DNA of 64,000 bases from Rhodobacterales bacterium HKCCE4037 (GTDB lineage Bacteria > Pseudomonadota > Alphaproteobacteria > Rhodobacterales > Rhodobacteraceae). The position numbers and the translations under genes were made by a program. The stretch spans positions 124,001-188,000 of the forward strand of contig WVSM01000003.1 of NCBI GenBank assembly GCA_015689645.1. The letters run 5' to 3'. Positions 51,481-58,634 of the stretch are shown here, piece after piece. Numbering within the stretch: the first letter of the stretch is position 1; the number at the start of each line of letters is the position of its first letter. The notes beneath the pieces are model-generated. The model was not told where the DNA came from and did no database searches. It saw only the letters and a list, made by a program, of their open reading frames with translations.

Positions 51481-51963
51481 CTACTCCGCCGCGAACAGCA
51501 TTCGGGGGGCGGCGATCGGGTGCGCCTCCACCGCGATCGCGACATAGGCGCCGTTGGCCCCGCCCTCGCCGTTCCACCACTTCCGCGCCGCCCGTTGCGA
51601 TACGCCAAACACCTGCTGGATATGGTCGAGATCGCGGAAGTTCGCGCGGATGTACTTTCGCCAGCGGGCCGGGAAATCCCGGTGGATCGCATGCGGGTCG
51701 AGGCGCGCGACCGGGTCTCCCCCGGCGAGCGATTCGGCCACCCGATCGGGGCCGGATTGGCCCGCGGACTTTTTTCCGGAATTCGGGGTAGGCGCGGACT
51801 TTTGTGCCGCGGCGGACTTCCGTCCGGACTTTTGTGCCGAAACCGGAACCGGCGCGGACTTTTGTTCAGTTTGCGCCGTGCCGGACCCGTGCCATGGTTG
51901 AGCTGAGGACGATGCCTCGCCGTAGACGACGAAGAACTGCGGCGGATCGAGAGGGCGGTTCAT
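51481..51963 (-). CDS. Phage protein with low-complexity AQKSA repeats and C-terminal HTH-like domain
   Basis: 160 residues. Residues about 30-70 contain repeated QKSA/KKSA/RKSA units, encoded by reiterated GCGGACTTTTGT (minus-strand ACAAAAGTCCGC) sequences at 51764-51869. The C-terminal YIRANFRDLDHIQQVFGVSQRAARKWWNGEGG is a probable HTH. First gene of the leftward early operon, 111 bp from the divergent gene at 52075. It may be an early regulator or replication initiator; not assignable. Confidence 0.65.
   Translation of the reverse strand: MNRPLDPPQFFVVYGEASSSAQPWHGSGTAQTEQKSAPVPVSAQKSGRKSAAAQKSAPTPNSGKKSAGQSGPDRVAESLAGGDPVARLDPHAIHRDFPARWRKYIRANFRDLDHIQQVFGVSQRAARKWWNGEGGANGAYVAIAVEAHPIAAPRMLFAAE
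51764..51869. repeat. Cluster of five GCGGACTTTTGT-like repeats
   Basis: CGGACTT-type cores begin at about 51765, 51795, 51813, 51825 and 51855. GCGGACTTTTTTCCGG (51764-51779) and GCGGACTTCCGTCCGG (51812-51827) keep the full 4-8-4 layout; the others diverge in the right half. They encode the AQKSA-type repeats of the 51481-51963 protein. Confidence 0.6.
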
Positions 51964-52074
51964 TCAGAGCCCCCCCTTGGAAAGGCAGGCGACGGCGCAG
52001 CTTGCACGGTACGCCGCCGCCCTTCCCCCTCCGACCGCACCAGGAGGTGCGTGGACACACGAAGGAGAAACGGA

Positions 52075-52974
52075 ATGAGATTTGTGACTTGGCTGACAGC
52101 CCGCACTCCGGCGCCAGAAGACCCCGCGCCAAACTGGCAGCCGTCCGGCCATTCGGTTCTTGCGCAGCTCGAAGCCGATGCGGCCGCGCGACATGAAGCC
52201 GAGATCGAGGAACTGGCCGACTACGGGATCACGATCACGTTTCACGAGCGCGGCCCGAAGGCAGCGACGCCGACGCGCCCCGAGCGCGAGGAACGCCCGG
52301 GCCACATCACGCTCGAGCCGGTGTTCACGGTCATCGACTATTGCGATGCCCAAGGGGCGAAAACCCGACGTCGCATCACGATGCGGTCGCTGGCGCCTGC
52401 CAAAGCGGCGCCGATCCTTCATGCCACCTGCCACGAACGCTCCGCCGCACGCGCGTTTCGCACGGATCGGATCGAGTGGTTCCTGGATGACGACGGCGTC
52501 GCGACCAGGCCAGAAGACTTTTTCCGCGACATCATGGGGATCGCGCTGCACGACATTGGCACGAGCATGCCGCTGCAGGATCCCGCCCTCGATGCGGCAC
52601 GCGCGATCCGCGAGGCGCTGCGGCCCGAGTTGTCCATTCTGGTCGCAGTCGCGCGAGCGGATCACGATTTCCACATCGAGGAACTGGACGTGATCCACGA
52701 TTACGCCGAGCGGCGCGTCTTCGAGCTGGTTGATGACGGCATCCTCCCGACTGACCCGGACATGGCGACCCTCGACCAACTTGGCCGACTGATCGCGAAG
52801 ATGCGCCCCACGCGCGAGGCCCTTACGGGCTATCTCGACAGCGTTTTGGCGGGCCGGAACGGTGTTCAGGGCATTCGATTTGTCAATACGCTGGAGCGGG
52901 TCATCGCCGCCGATGGTGTTCTCGATCCCGCCGAGGCGGAGATCCTCGAAGACCTGACGGGGTTGATGGGGTGA
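52075..52974 (+). CDS. WYL-like plus TerB-like domain protein
   Basis: 299 residues from ATG 52075, with GAAGGAG 7 nt upstream. The middle part (VIDYCDAQGAKTRRRITMRSLAP...ILHATCHERSAARAFRTDRIEWFLDDDG) has the strand order of a WYL domain; the C-terminal 130 residues (LSILVAVARADHDFHIEELDVIHDYAERR...LERVIAADGVLDPAEAEILEDL) repeat the acidic helical pattern of TerB-like domains. Plus-strand gene convergent with the small HTH gene at 52983. WYL domains often sense ligands in phage-defence regulators, so it may be a lysogen-expressed protein. Domain calls are by eye. Confidence 0.65.
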   Translation: MRFVTWLTARTPAPEDPAPNWQPSGHSVLAQLEADAAARHEAEIEELADYGITITFHERGPKAATPTRPEREERPGHITLEPVFTVIDYCDAQGAKTRRRITMRSLAPAKAAPILHATCHERSAARAFRTDRIEWFLDDDGVATRPEDFFRDIMGIALHDIGTSMPLQDPALDAARAIREALRPELSILVAVARADHDFHIEELDVIHDYAERRVFELVDDGILPTDPDMATLDQLGRLIAKMRPTREALTGYLDSVLAGRNGVQGIRFVNTLERVIAADGVLDPAEAEILEDLTGLMG

Positions 52975-52982
52975 GGCGTGCA

Positions 52983-53198
52983 TCATGCCGCCTCTCCCGA
53001 TGCAGGGCGGGAAGGTTTGGGGTTCTCTGTGATGTATTTCCGGATCTGATCGACCGTCTTCAGCGTCGGAGATCCAGTCCCAGCCTCCCAACGGCTCCAC
53101 GCTCCGCCGCCCAATTTTGTTGCGTTCTGCACGACCGTAGAGGGACTGACCCCCATGCTCTGCGCGTATTCGCGAACATCATTCATGAACTGTTCCAT
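52983..53198 (-). CDS. Cro-like small HTH protein
   Basis: 71 residues. YAQSMGVSPSTVVQNATKLGGGAWSRWEAGTGSPTLKTVDQIRKYI is an XRE-type HTH in which VSPSTVVQNA and the SRWEAGTGSPTL turn are evident. Read from a promoter at 53205-53233 whose spacer carries an operator. It is divergent from the repressor-like gene at 53283, the usual cro/cI layout, although here it is followed by a convergent gene rather than the early operon. Confidence 0.75.
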   Translation of the reverse strand: MEQFMNDVREYAQSMGVSPSTVVQNATKLGGGAWSRWEAGTGSPTLKTVDQIRKYITENPKPSRPASGEAA

Positions 53199-53204
53199 GA
53201 ATGC

Positions 53205-53269
53205 GGGATAGGTTTTTTGTCCTACATCGTCAAAGGATTTTTGTCCGATAGGCGAAAAATCCTATTCGG
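53205..53269. promoter_or_regulatory. Immunity control region: divergent promoters and three operators
   Basis: Leftward promoter: TTGACG (53228-53233 on the minus strand), 17 bp spacer, TATCCC (53205-53210). Operators of the form TAGG-N8-CCTA lie at 53209-53224 (within that spacer), 53233-53248 (AAGG...CCGA) and 53249-53264 (inverted). Rightward, TTGTCC at 53241-53246 with TATTCG at 53263-53268 would start transcription only some 7 nt before ATG 53283, giving a nearly leaderless repressor mRNA. Confidence 0.65.
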
Positions 53270-53282
53270 TTAGGTTCACCCC

Positions 53283-53654
53283 ATGACGGAAATGACCTTC
53301 GCAAAGCGCCTTCAGCGCGTCATCGACAACGACCCCAAGCTGACCGTCGCGGGCCTCTCCGTGAAGGCCGGCCTGGACAACAGCGCCCTTAGATCGTTGC
53401 TGTCTGGCCGCGTGAAGAACCCACGGCTCGACACCGCTATGAAGGTCTGCGCCGCTTTGGGCACCACTCTCGAAGACTTTATGTCTGGCGCCTATGAGCA
53501 AGCGGGCGATGATCGTTCGTCAGAAGATCAACGTATTCGCGACCTACTGTCTCAACTATCAGTGGACGAGCGCCAGCTTCTGCTAAGTTACGGAGAAGGG
53601 CTTCGCGACGCGCCCGCGAAGGGCAATCGAGAACCTCCAGAAGACGCCGAATAA
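53283..53654 (+). CDS. XRE-family repressor-like protein (CI analogue)
   Basis: 123 residues. HTH at about residues 20-60: LTVAGLSVKAGLDNSALRSLLSGRVKNPRLDTAMKVCAALGTT. The C-terminal part is short and helical (RIRDLLSQLSVDERQLLLSYGEGL) and has no S24 autoprotease domain, so induction, if any, is not by LexA-like self-cleavage. No Shine-Dalgarno is visible, consistent with a leaderless message. Likely the lysogenic repressor that binds the TAGG-N8-CCTA sites; inference from position. Confidence 0.8.
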   Translation: MTEMTFAKRLQRVIDNDPKLTVAGLSVKAGLDNSALRSLLSGRVKNPRLDTAMKVCAALGTTLEDFMSGAYEQAGDDRSSEDQRIRDLLSQLSVDERQLLLSYGEGLRDAPAKGNREPPEDAE

Positions 53655-53810
53655 GATCACTTTTTTCCAAAATTCCCTCCCCCGAGAAATGAAGAACAAT
53701 AAGCGAACATATCGGCCAAACTCAATCGCAACATGTGGTAATGACATTTGTCGATCCACTGAAATAGAGTGCTCTGACCGATGCCAGATTTTCTACGGAA
53801 GGAATCAGAC

Positions 53811-54065
53811 TTGAAGAAACTATTCTTTGTCGTGCTTGCATGCCTCGCATCGGCATGCGTGCCACCGGCGCCGATCGTGGCAGAATATAATGGCGCGAGC
53901 GTCACGATTGTCACCTCGCAGTTTGCGGGTGCCGGGGCAGCTGAGGCCGCCCAGGCCGAGGCCACCCGGATTTGCCGAACCGGTGGCGCCACGCGTGCGG
54001 AATACGCATCAACGCGGCCCAATGCCCAAACCTATGAAAACTTCAATCTCTACCTCTGCCTCTGA
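53811..54065 (+). CDS. Small lipoprotein in the immunity region (candidate superinfection-exclusion or conversion gene)
   Basis: 84 residues if started at TTG 53811, which has GGAAGGA 8 nt upstream and yields a clean lipoprotein signal (KKLFFVVLACLASAC). The ATG at 53781 lacks an SD and would put 10 charged residues before it. The mature part has two further cysteines (RICRTGG and LYLCL). The upstream 150 bp are AT-rich and the gene ends at its own terminator, so it is an autonomous unit likely expressed in the lysogen. No family recognised. Confidence 0.65.
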   Translation: MKKLFFVVLACLASACVPPAPIVAEYNGASVTIVTSQFAGAGAAEAAQAEATRICRTGGATRAEYASTRPNAQTYENFNLYLCL

Positions 54066-54088
54066 GACCTGAAGTCGTACAATGTCGA

Positions 54089-54128
54089 CCCCTGCAGAAT
54101 CAGATAAGTCTGCAGGGGTAGTTTTTTT
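54089..54128 (+). terminator. Rho-independent terminator after the lipoprotein gene
   Basis: A perfect 10 bp stem (CCCCTGCAGA/TCTGCAGGGG) over a 10 nt loop is followed by TAGTTTTTTT. The T-run is also part of the operator at 54119-54134. It isolates the lipoprotein gene from the rightward early operon. Confidence 0.88.
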
Positions 54129-54171
54129 GTCCTATTTTTTGTTTGACCTAGGTTTTTTGTCCTACTAGGAG
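54119..54171 (+). promoter_or_regulatory. Rightward early promoter with two operators
   Basis: TTGACC (54143-54148), a 17 bp spacer and TAGGAG (54166-54171) form a promoter-like element. Operator TAGGTTTTTTGTCCTA at 54149-54164 fills the spacer and is identical to that at 53209-53224; a second one (TAGT...CCTA, 54119-54134) lies 30 bp upstream. A repressor bound there would block the operon that ends with the integrase. Confidence 0.65.
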
Positions 54172-54196
54172 TGTTTCCAGACATCTGGAGGCACTG

Positions 54197-54574
54197 ATGA
54201 CCCACCTCACCGACATCCCCCGCGCGTCGCCCTGCCGGCCGCTGACCTTCGGGCCCGGCGCGACCGTCCATGCCCTGACCGCCCCGGACCGGGCCAAACG
54301 CAAGGCCCGCGCCTTCACCGACGCGTTCTTCCGGCATTTCCGGATCACCGGCGACAGCGATGAAATCTTCCAGCTCCGGACCGTGAGGGCCGTCCTGGTC
54401 GACGAGATGCAGGCCGCGGGCTTTCCCGACACCGACGCGCTCTACATCGACCAGGCGCTCCGCCAGCTCCACGCCGACCCGAGGGTGAAGGTCACCCTGC
54501 GCTGGCACGACGTGCCTGGCCGGGGCGAGGTCGCCTACGTGCACGGCATCACCGCATGGGGGGCACCGACGTGA
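54197..54574 (+). CDS. Phage early protein, unknown
   Basis: 125 residues, first gene of the rightward operon; GGAGG 6 nt before ATG 54197. Helical middle part (DRAKRKARAFTDAFFRHF), then TVRAVLVDEMQAAGFPDTDALYIDQALRQLHADPRVKVTLRW, which could be a small winged or alpha/beta domain. No family recognised. Confidence 0.65.
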   Translation: MTHLTDIPRASPCRPLTFGPGATVHALTAPDRAKRKARAFTDAFFRHFRITGDSDEIFQLRTVRAVLVDEMQAAGFPDTDALYIDQALRQLHADPRVKVTLRWHDVPGRGEVAYVHGITAWGAPT

Positions 54575-54846
54575 GCGAGAGAACACAGATCGGACGCCTC
54601 GCGATGCGCGTCGAAGGCGAATGGTGGAACGCGTACTACGCCCTGCCCGACACCATGAACGACGCAATCCTGCTCGGTTCAATTCGGATGGCATTTGTCC
54701 AGGACTCGCGGCAAAAAGAGATCTTCATGGCGATGATGCGAGACGCCGTGTCGGCCATCATCAAGAGCGAAACGGGCATTGCCCCTTCGTGGCCCGAACC
54801 GGAAGGTCGGCGCGCCCCTGAACACGAACGTGCGGGGCGAGCATGA
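54571..54846 (+). CDS. Phage early protein, unknown
   Basis: 91 residues from GTG 54571, a GTGA overlap with the previous stop; an ATG at 54556 in frame is the alternative. RLAMRVEGEWWNAYYALPDTMNDAILLGSIRMAFVQD suggests a compact alpha/beta protein. It overlaps the next gene by 4 bp. No family recognised. Confidence 0.6.
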   Translation: MSERTQIGRLAMRVEGEWWNAYYALPDTMNDAILLGSIRMAFVQDSRQKEIFMAMMRDAVSAIIKSETGIAPSWPEPEGRRAPEHERAGRA

Positions 54847-55337
54847 TGCAGAACCTCACCGACATCCTCGCCGCCCTCGAACCGCTGACCTACGCGCAGC
54901 GGTGGGCGTTCTTCGAAAGCCTCGAGCGGCAGGGCAAGGCCAGCCTCGTCCGACCCTCCGAGCATGACACGTGGGATCCGAAGCTCTACGCGATCCGCGC
55001 GCTCGGCATCGACGTGATGGACACCGGCCGCGATGCCGCGATCAACCAATGGATGGAATGCGCTGGCCGCATCGCGTCCGAGGCGATGGACCTCAACGAC
55101 CTGATCACGTGGGCGCTCGACACGATCGAGGGGCCGGGCGAGGTCCGCATGGCCGAGGCGGTGGACGCCGCCCGCATCCTGATCGCCCACGCCGATTTCG
55201 TCGGCCGAACCTCCGTCGCCATTGCACGCGGGGTGTTGAAAGCCATCGCCAATTCCAGCGGCGGGGATCCCGACGATCTGACCGCCGCCGCACCCGCCAC
55301 CGAACACGGCCGCGCCCACGCAAGGGTCGCGGCTTAA
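54843..55337 (+). CDS. Phage early protein, unknown
   Basis: 164 residues, mostly helical and acidic. LTDILAALEPLTYAQRWAFFESLERQGKASL at the start and WALDTIEGPGEVRMAEAVDAARILIAHADFVGR in the second half are the most regular stretches. Overlaps its neighbour by 4 bp. No family recognised. Confidence 0.65.
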   Translation: MMQNLTDILAALEPLTYAQRWAFFESLERQGKASLVRPSEHDTWDPKLYAIRALGIDVMDTGRDAAINQWMECAGRIASEAMDLNDLITWALDTIEGPGEVRMAEAVDAARILIAHADFVGRTSVAIARGVLKAIANSSGGDPDDLTAAAPATEHGRAHARVAA

Positions 55338-55468
55338 CCCATCCGGGCGCGCCCTCACCCAAGGCGCGCACCGGACCCGGCAGGGGCCGCCACAGGGCTG
55401 GCCGATGCTCACGGAACCCCGCGCAATCCCGCGCGGTCAAACGAGCGGCCCCGCCGGGGCTTTTGAAA

Positions 55469-55611
55469 GGACCGTTTTGCTGAACGCTACTGAGGAAATG
55501 CGTATGCCTCAGACCTAGGGAGAGAAGGGGGGCGGGACCTACAGCTGCAGGGGTCTCCAGGCGAACACCGCCCACCGAGAGTAGCGCCTCGGGCGTTCAG
55601 CAAAACGGTTC
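55469..55611 (+). ncRNA. Candidate structured phage RNA (about 143 nt)
   Basis: The 300 bp between 55338 and 55641 hold no gene. ACCGTTTTGCTGAACGC (55471-55487) and its exact complement (55593-55609) form a 17 bp closing stem, extendable to 19 with one G-U. Inside, further pairings are possible: CTGAGG/CCTCAG (55490-55495 with 55507-55512), GGGCGG/CCGCCC (55530-55535 with 55568-55573) enclosing GACC/GGTC (55536-55539 with 55552-55555), CCGAG/CTCGG (55575-55579 with 55588-55592), and an alternative CGCTACT/AGTAGCG (55485-55491 with 55580-55586). Strand is assumed from the flanking operon. No known RNA family recognised; a short inverted-repeat element is an alternative. Confidence 0.55.
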
Positions 55612-55641
55612 AAACAACACATCAGAAAGGGCATCAATCCC

Positions 55642-55995
55642 ATGGCAAATACGGGTTTATCCACGAAAACACCGACCGGCGAAGAAAGGTTCACCTCGTT
55701 CAAATCCGCGCTGCGCAGTTTGGATTTAAAGGTGACCTGTGAGGATCAATCGAGAAACCTCGAAATCTGGCGGGTCACCGGACCCAAGGGGTCGATTTTG
55801 ATCATAGCGATCATCGGAAGAAATGGGTTCGACCTGTTCCTTGAGAGTCAGACGGTCGTGATCTCCGAAGACATGCGCGCCATCGCCAAGTTGGTGGGCG
55901 CAGGCGCTGACGATCAATCTCCCGCACTCTCGGGAGCATCTGACGATGCCCCTGCCGCCCCCCGCGCCTCCGACAAGACGGAGACGCTGGCATGA
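55642..55995 (+). CDS. Phage protein, unknown
   Basis: 117 residues. FTSFKSALRSLDLKVTCEDQSRNLEIWRVTGPKGSILIIAIIGRNGFDLF suggests one alpha/beta domain; the C-terminal 30 residues are Ala/Pro/Ser-rich. It follows the structured RNA by 30 bp and overlaps the ParB-like gene by 4 bp. It may be controlled by the RNA. No family recognised. Confidence 0.65.
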   Translation: MANTGLSTKTPTGEERFTSFKSALRSLDLKVTCEDQSRNLEIWRVTGPKGSILIIAIIGRNGFDLFLESQTVVISEDMRAIAKLVGAGADDQSPALSGASDDAPAAPRASDKTETLA

Positions 55996-57809
55996 CCCCC
56001 ACCACCGGCATCACCTACCTGCCCCTCGCCGATCTCTACCTCTCGCCCCTCAACCCGCGCCAGGACGTGCCCGAGGGCGATCCCGAGATCATGGCCGGCA
56101 GCCTCGCGATCGCGGGCCTTCTGCAGAACCTGATCGGCCACAAGGACCCCGAGCGCGACGGGATCGGCATCGTCGGCGGCGGGCGTCGCCTGCGCGGGCT
56201 GCAGCTGCTGGCCGAGCGCGGCGAATGGGACGCGAAGGTGCCCGTCATCGTGAAGAAAACCCGTGACGAGGCGGTGGACGCCGCCGCGGCCGAGGGCGGC
56301 AGCCGGGTCGATCTGACACCGGCGCAGGAAATCCGGCTCTACGGCCAGCTCAACCGCGACGGGACCACGCCCGAGGACATCGCGCGGGCCCATGGCGTCA
56401 CCACCGCCCATGTCCGCCAGCGCCTGAAACTCTCCGACCTGCCCGGTGACGTGATCGACGCGCTCGAGGCGCGCGAGCTGACCCTCGACCAGGCGCGCGC
56501 CTTCACCCTCTCCGATGACGCCACGCGCATCGCCGAGCTGCTGAAGGTCGTACGCGGCCACGATCACAACCCCGACTGGATCCGCCGGACGCTGGCCGGG
56601 GAAGGTGCCGTCGCCGCCACCGACCGCCGCGCCGTGTTCGTGGGCGCCGATGCCTATACCGGGGCCGGCGGTCGCATCCTGCCCGACCTCTTCGACACCG
56701 ACCGCTGGCTCGATGCCGAGATCCTCGATCGACTCTTCGCCGAGAAGCTGAAAGCCGCGGCCGAGGAAGAACGCGAGCGTGTCGGATGGGCCGAGGTGCG
56801 GGTCGAAACCGATCAATATGGGCCCGACCACACCGAAAGGCAGAAGTTGAGCTACATCGAGCGCGAGACGATCGACCTGCCCGAGGCGGATTTCGCCGAG
56901 CTTGAACGCCTCTCCGAAATCGCCCGATGGGACCGCACGCCAGAAGAACGCGAGCGCATCGCAGAGCTGGAGGCGCGCAGCCTTGCCGATTACACCGACG
57001 CGCAGATCGCCGAGGGCATCCTCTGGATCTGGGTGGACCGCACCGGCAAGCTCTGCCAGTCGGATGCCTACCGCAAGCCCGCCCCGCGCGCGGCCGAGGA
57101 TAAGGCCGGCAAGGTCGAGGACACCACGCCGGAGCCGCCCGGCCTCAGCCAGGCGCTGCGCGAGGACCTCAACCGCATCGCCACCGGCGCCCTGCAGGCC
57201 GCATTGATCGATCCCGACAACCTCGATCTGTGCATCGCGCTGATGGTCTACGAGGCCGATTTCTACGGCTACCGTCGCGCCACTGGCATACGCTTCAGCG
57301 AGCTCCCGAACCTGCCTTCCGTCGAGGACGGGCTGACCCTGCCCGAGGCACTGACGGAGTCGCGGATCGAGAACAACGATCACCCGGACGCCATCGGCCT
57401 CGCCGCCCTGCTCGAGGGCAAGACGGACGATTTCCTGCGCAGCCTGCAGGTGATGGTCGCCCGCGCCACTTCTGCCCGCTCCGACGATTACGGCCGTGCC
57501 CTGGCCGATCAGGCCGGTGCCGATATCCGCACCCACTGGACGCCCAACGCCGCCAATTTCTTCGACCGCTGCAAGGGTCCCTACCTTGACGCGGTATTCG
57601 CCGAGATCGCACCCGACGTGCCCGAGGAAACATCCGAGGCCTTCCGCGCCTCGAAGAAAGCCGACAAGGCCAAGGCCCTCGACAAGATCTTCGCCGGCGA
57701 CGCCGACACCCGCGCCATCTGGCGCATCGACGACGCGGCGGCCGAGCGCATCGCCGCATGGCTGCCCGAAGAACTGCGCGCCCACGCCCCGAAAGGAACG
57801 CCCGAATGA
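55992..57809 (+). CDS. ParB/RepB/Spo0J-family protein (large)
   Basis: 605 residues. YLPLADLYLSPLNPRQDVPEGDPEIMAGSLAIAGLLQNLIG and GIVGGGRRLRGLQLLAE match the ParB N-terminal fold with its GGGRR CTP-binding box; LTPAQEIRLYGQLNRDGTTPEDIARAHGVTTAHVRQRLKLSDLP is the KorB/ParB HTH. The C-terminal 300 residues are longer than in chromosomal ParB and resemble plasmid-borne ParB-like proteins. No ParA partner is visible. It may act in replication or gene control rather than partition. Confidence 0.85.
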   Translation: MTPTTGITYLPLADLYLSPLNPRQDVPEGDPEIMAGSLAIAGLLQNLIGHKDPERDGIGIVGGGRRLRGLQLLAERGEWDAKVPVIVKKTRDEAVDAAAAEGGSRVDLTPAQEIRLYGQLNRDGTTPEDIARAHGVTTAHVRQRLKLSDLPGDVIDALEARELTLDQARAFTLSDDATRIAELLKVVRGHDHNPDWIRRTLAGEGAVAATDRRAVFVGADAYTGAGGRILPDLFDTDRWLDAEILDRLFAEKLKAAAEEERERVGWAEVRVETDQYGPDHTERQKLSYIERETIDLPEADFAELERLSEIARWDRTPEERERIAELEARSLADYTDAQIAEGILWIWVDRTGKLCQSDAYRKPAPRAAEDKAGKVEDTTPEPPGLSQALREDLNRIATGALQAALIDPDNLDLCIALMVYEADFYGYRRATGIRFSELPNLPSVEDGLTLPEALTESRIENNDHPDAIGLAALLEGKTDDFLRSLQVMVARATSARSDDYGRALADQAGADIRTHWTPNAANFFDRCKGPYLDAVFAEIAPDVPEETSEAFRASKKADKAKALDKIFAGDADTRAIWRIDDAAAERIAAWLPEELRAHAPKGTPE

Positions 57810-58048
57810 CCGGAACCACAATCGACCGCCTGCGCACGATCATCGAGCAGGAGCTGGTGATCGACCGCGCGAAGATCACCGACCACGCCCGGATCGTCGA
57901 CGACCTCGATGCCGACAGCCTCGACGTGGTGGAGCTGACGATGTCCATCGAGGAAGAATTCGGGATCGAGATCGACGATCAGGACATGGATCAGGAGAAC
58001 ATGACGGTCGCCGACATCGTGAAGCTGATCGACCGGCTGGCGGGGTGA
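57806..58048 (+). CDS. Acyl carrier protein encoded by the prophage
   Basis: 80 residues, a canonical ACP: four-helix pattern, acidic, with the phosphopantetheine site S38 in DDLDADSLDVVELTMSIEEEFGIEI. ATG 57806 overlaps the ParB-like stop (ATGA). Host ACPs (AcpP) carry growing fatty acids; this copy lies in a phage early operon far from lipid genes. It could alter host lipid synthesis or bind ACP-dependent host enzymes. The family call is firm, the purpose unknown. Confidence 0.93.
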   Translation: MTGTTIDRLRTIIEQELVIDRAKITDHARIVDDLDADSLDVVELTMSIEEEFGIEIDDQDMDQENMTVADIVKLIDRLAG

Positions 58049-58053
58049 GCGAC

Positions 58054-58305
58054 ATGCGCGAGCGCAAACTGAGCATCAGCACCACGATCACCGAGGACGA
58101 GATCCGCGACCGCCTTCTGCGCGAGCACTTGGTCGATATCGGCGCGCTCGATCACGAGGACGATCCGATCCCCTCGTCGATCAACCACAGGATCACGCGG
58201 CCGAATGGCGCGAAGGGCGGATACCGGATCGAGACATGGCAGAACCGCGTGCCCCGCGTGCAGCTGGCGCTGCTGCCGCCGGCAACGGATGGGGGTGACC
58301 GATGA
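58054..58305 (+). CDS. Small phage protein, unknown
   Basis: 83 residues from ATG 58054 (GGGGTGA 5-6 nt upstream); GTG 58045 overlapping the ACP stop is an alternative. RKLSISTTITEDEIRDRLLREHLVDIGALD followed by a beta-rich C-terminus (GYRIETWQNRVPRVQLALLP). No family recognised. Confidence 0.6.
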   Translation: MRERKLSISTTITEDEIRDRLLREHLVDIGALDHEDDPIPSSINHRITRPNGAKGGYRIETWQNRVPRVQLALLPPATDGGDR

Positions 58306-58634
58306 GCATCGGCCCACTCGGCGCAGCGATCCAGCGCCTCGCCGTGCAAAACCGAAAGGACGGGCACGGTTTCTACTACGAGGAATTCATCCCCGGCACC
58401 GACCGCTGGTCGCCCCGCTGGTGTGCTGAACGCCCGGCGCTCGATGGCGACCGCATCAAGCGCACATCCGGCCCCGGCCCGCGCATCCGGTGCCTGCAGC
58501 CCTTGCGGGCTCCGCGTGCCGAGCTGGACACGCTGCAGTCCTATTATGGTCCCGAAGCAGTGAGCCCGGTGGGCCTTCGCCGAAACCGTTCCGACGGAAC
58601 CGTCGAGGCAGACATCGAGAGGCTCGAGGAATGA
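58302..58634 (+). CDS. Small phage protein, unknown
   Basis: 110 residues, basic, with FYYEEFIPGTDRWSPRWCAERPALDGDRIKR near the middle. It overlaps both neighbours by 4 bp. No recognisable domain. Confidence 0.6.
   Translation: MSIGPLGAAIQRLAVQNRKDGHGFYYEEFIPGTDRWSPRWCAERPALDGDRIKRTSGPGPRIRCLQPLRAPRAELDTLQSYYGPEAVSPVGLRRNRSDGTVEADIERLEE

Noticed and set aside
55914-57821. 635-codon minus-strand open frame opposite the ParB-like gene
   Set aside because: Gly/Val-rich shadow of the plus-strand ParB frame, no SD or domain.
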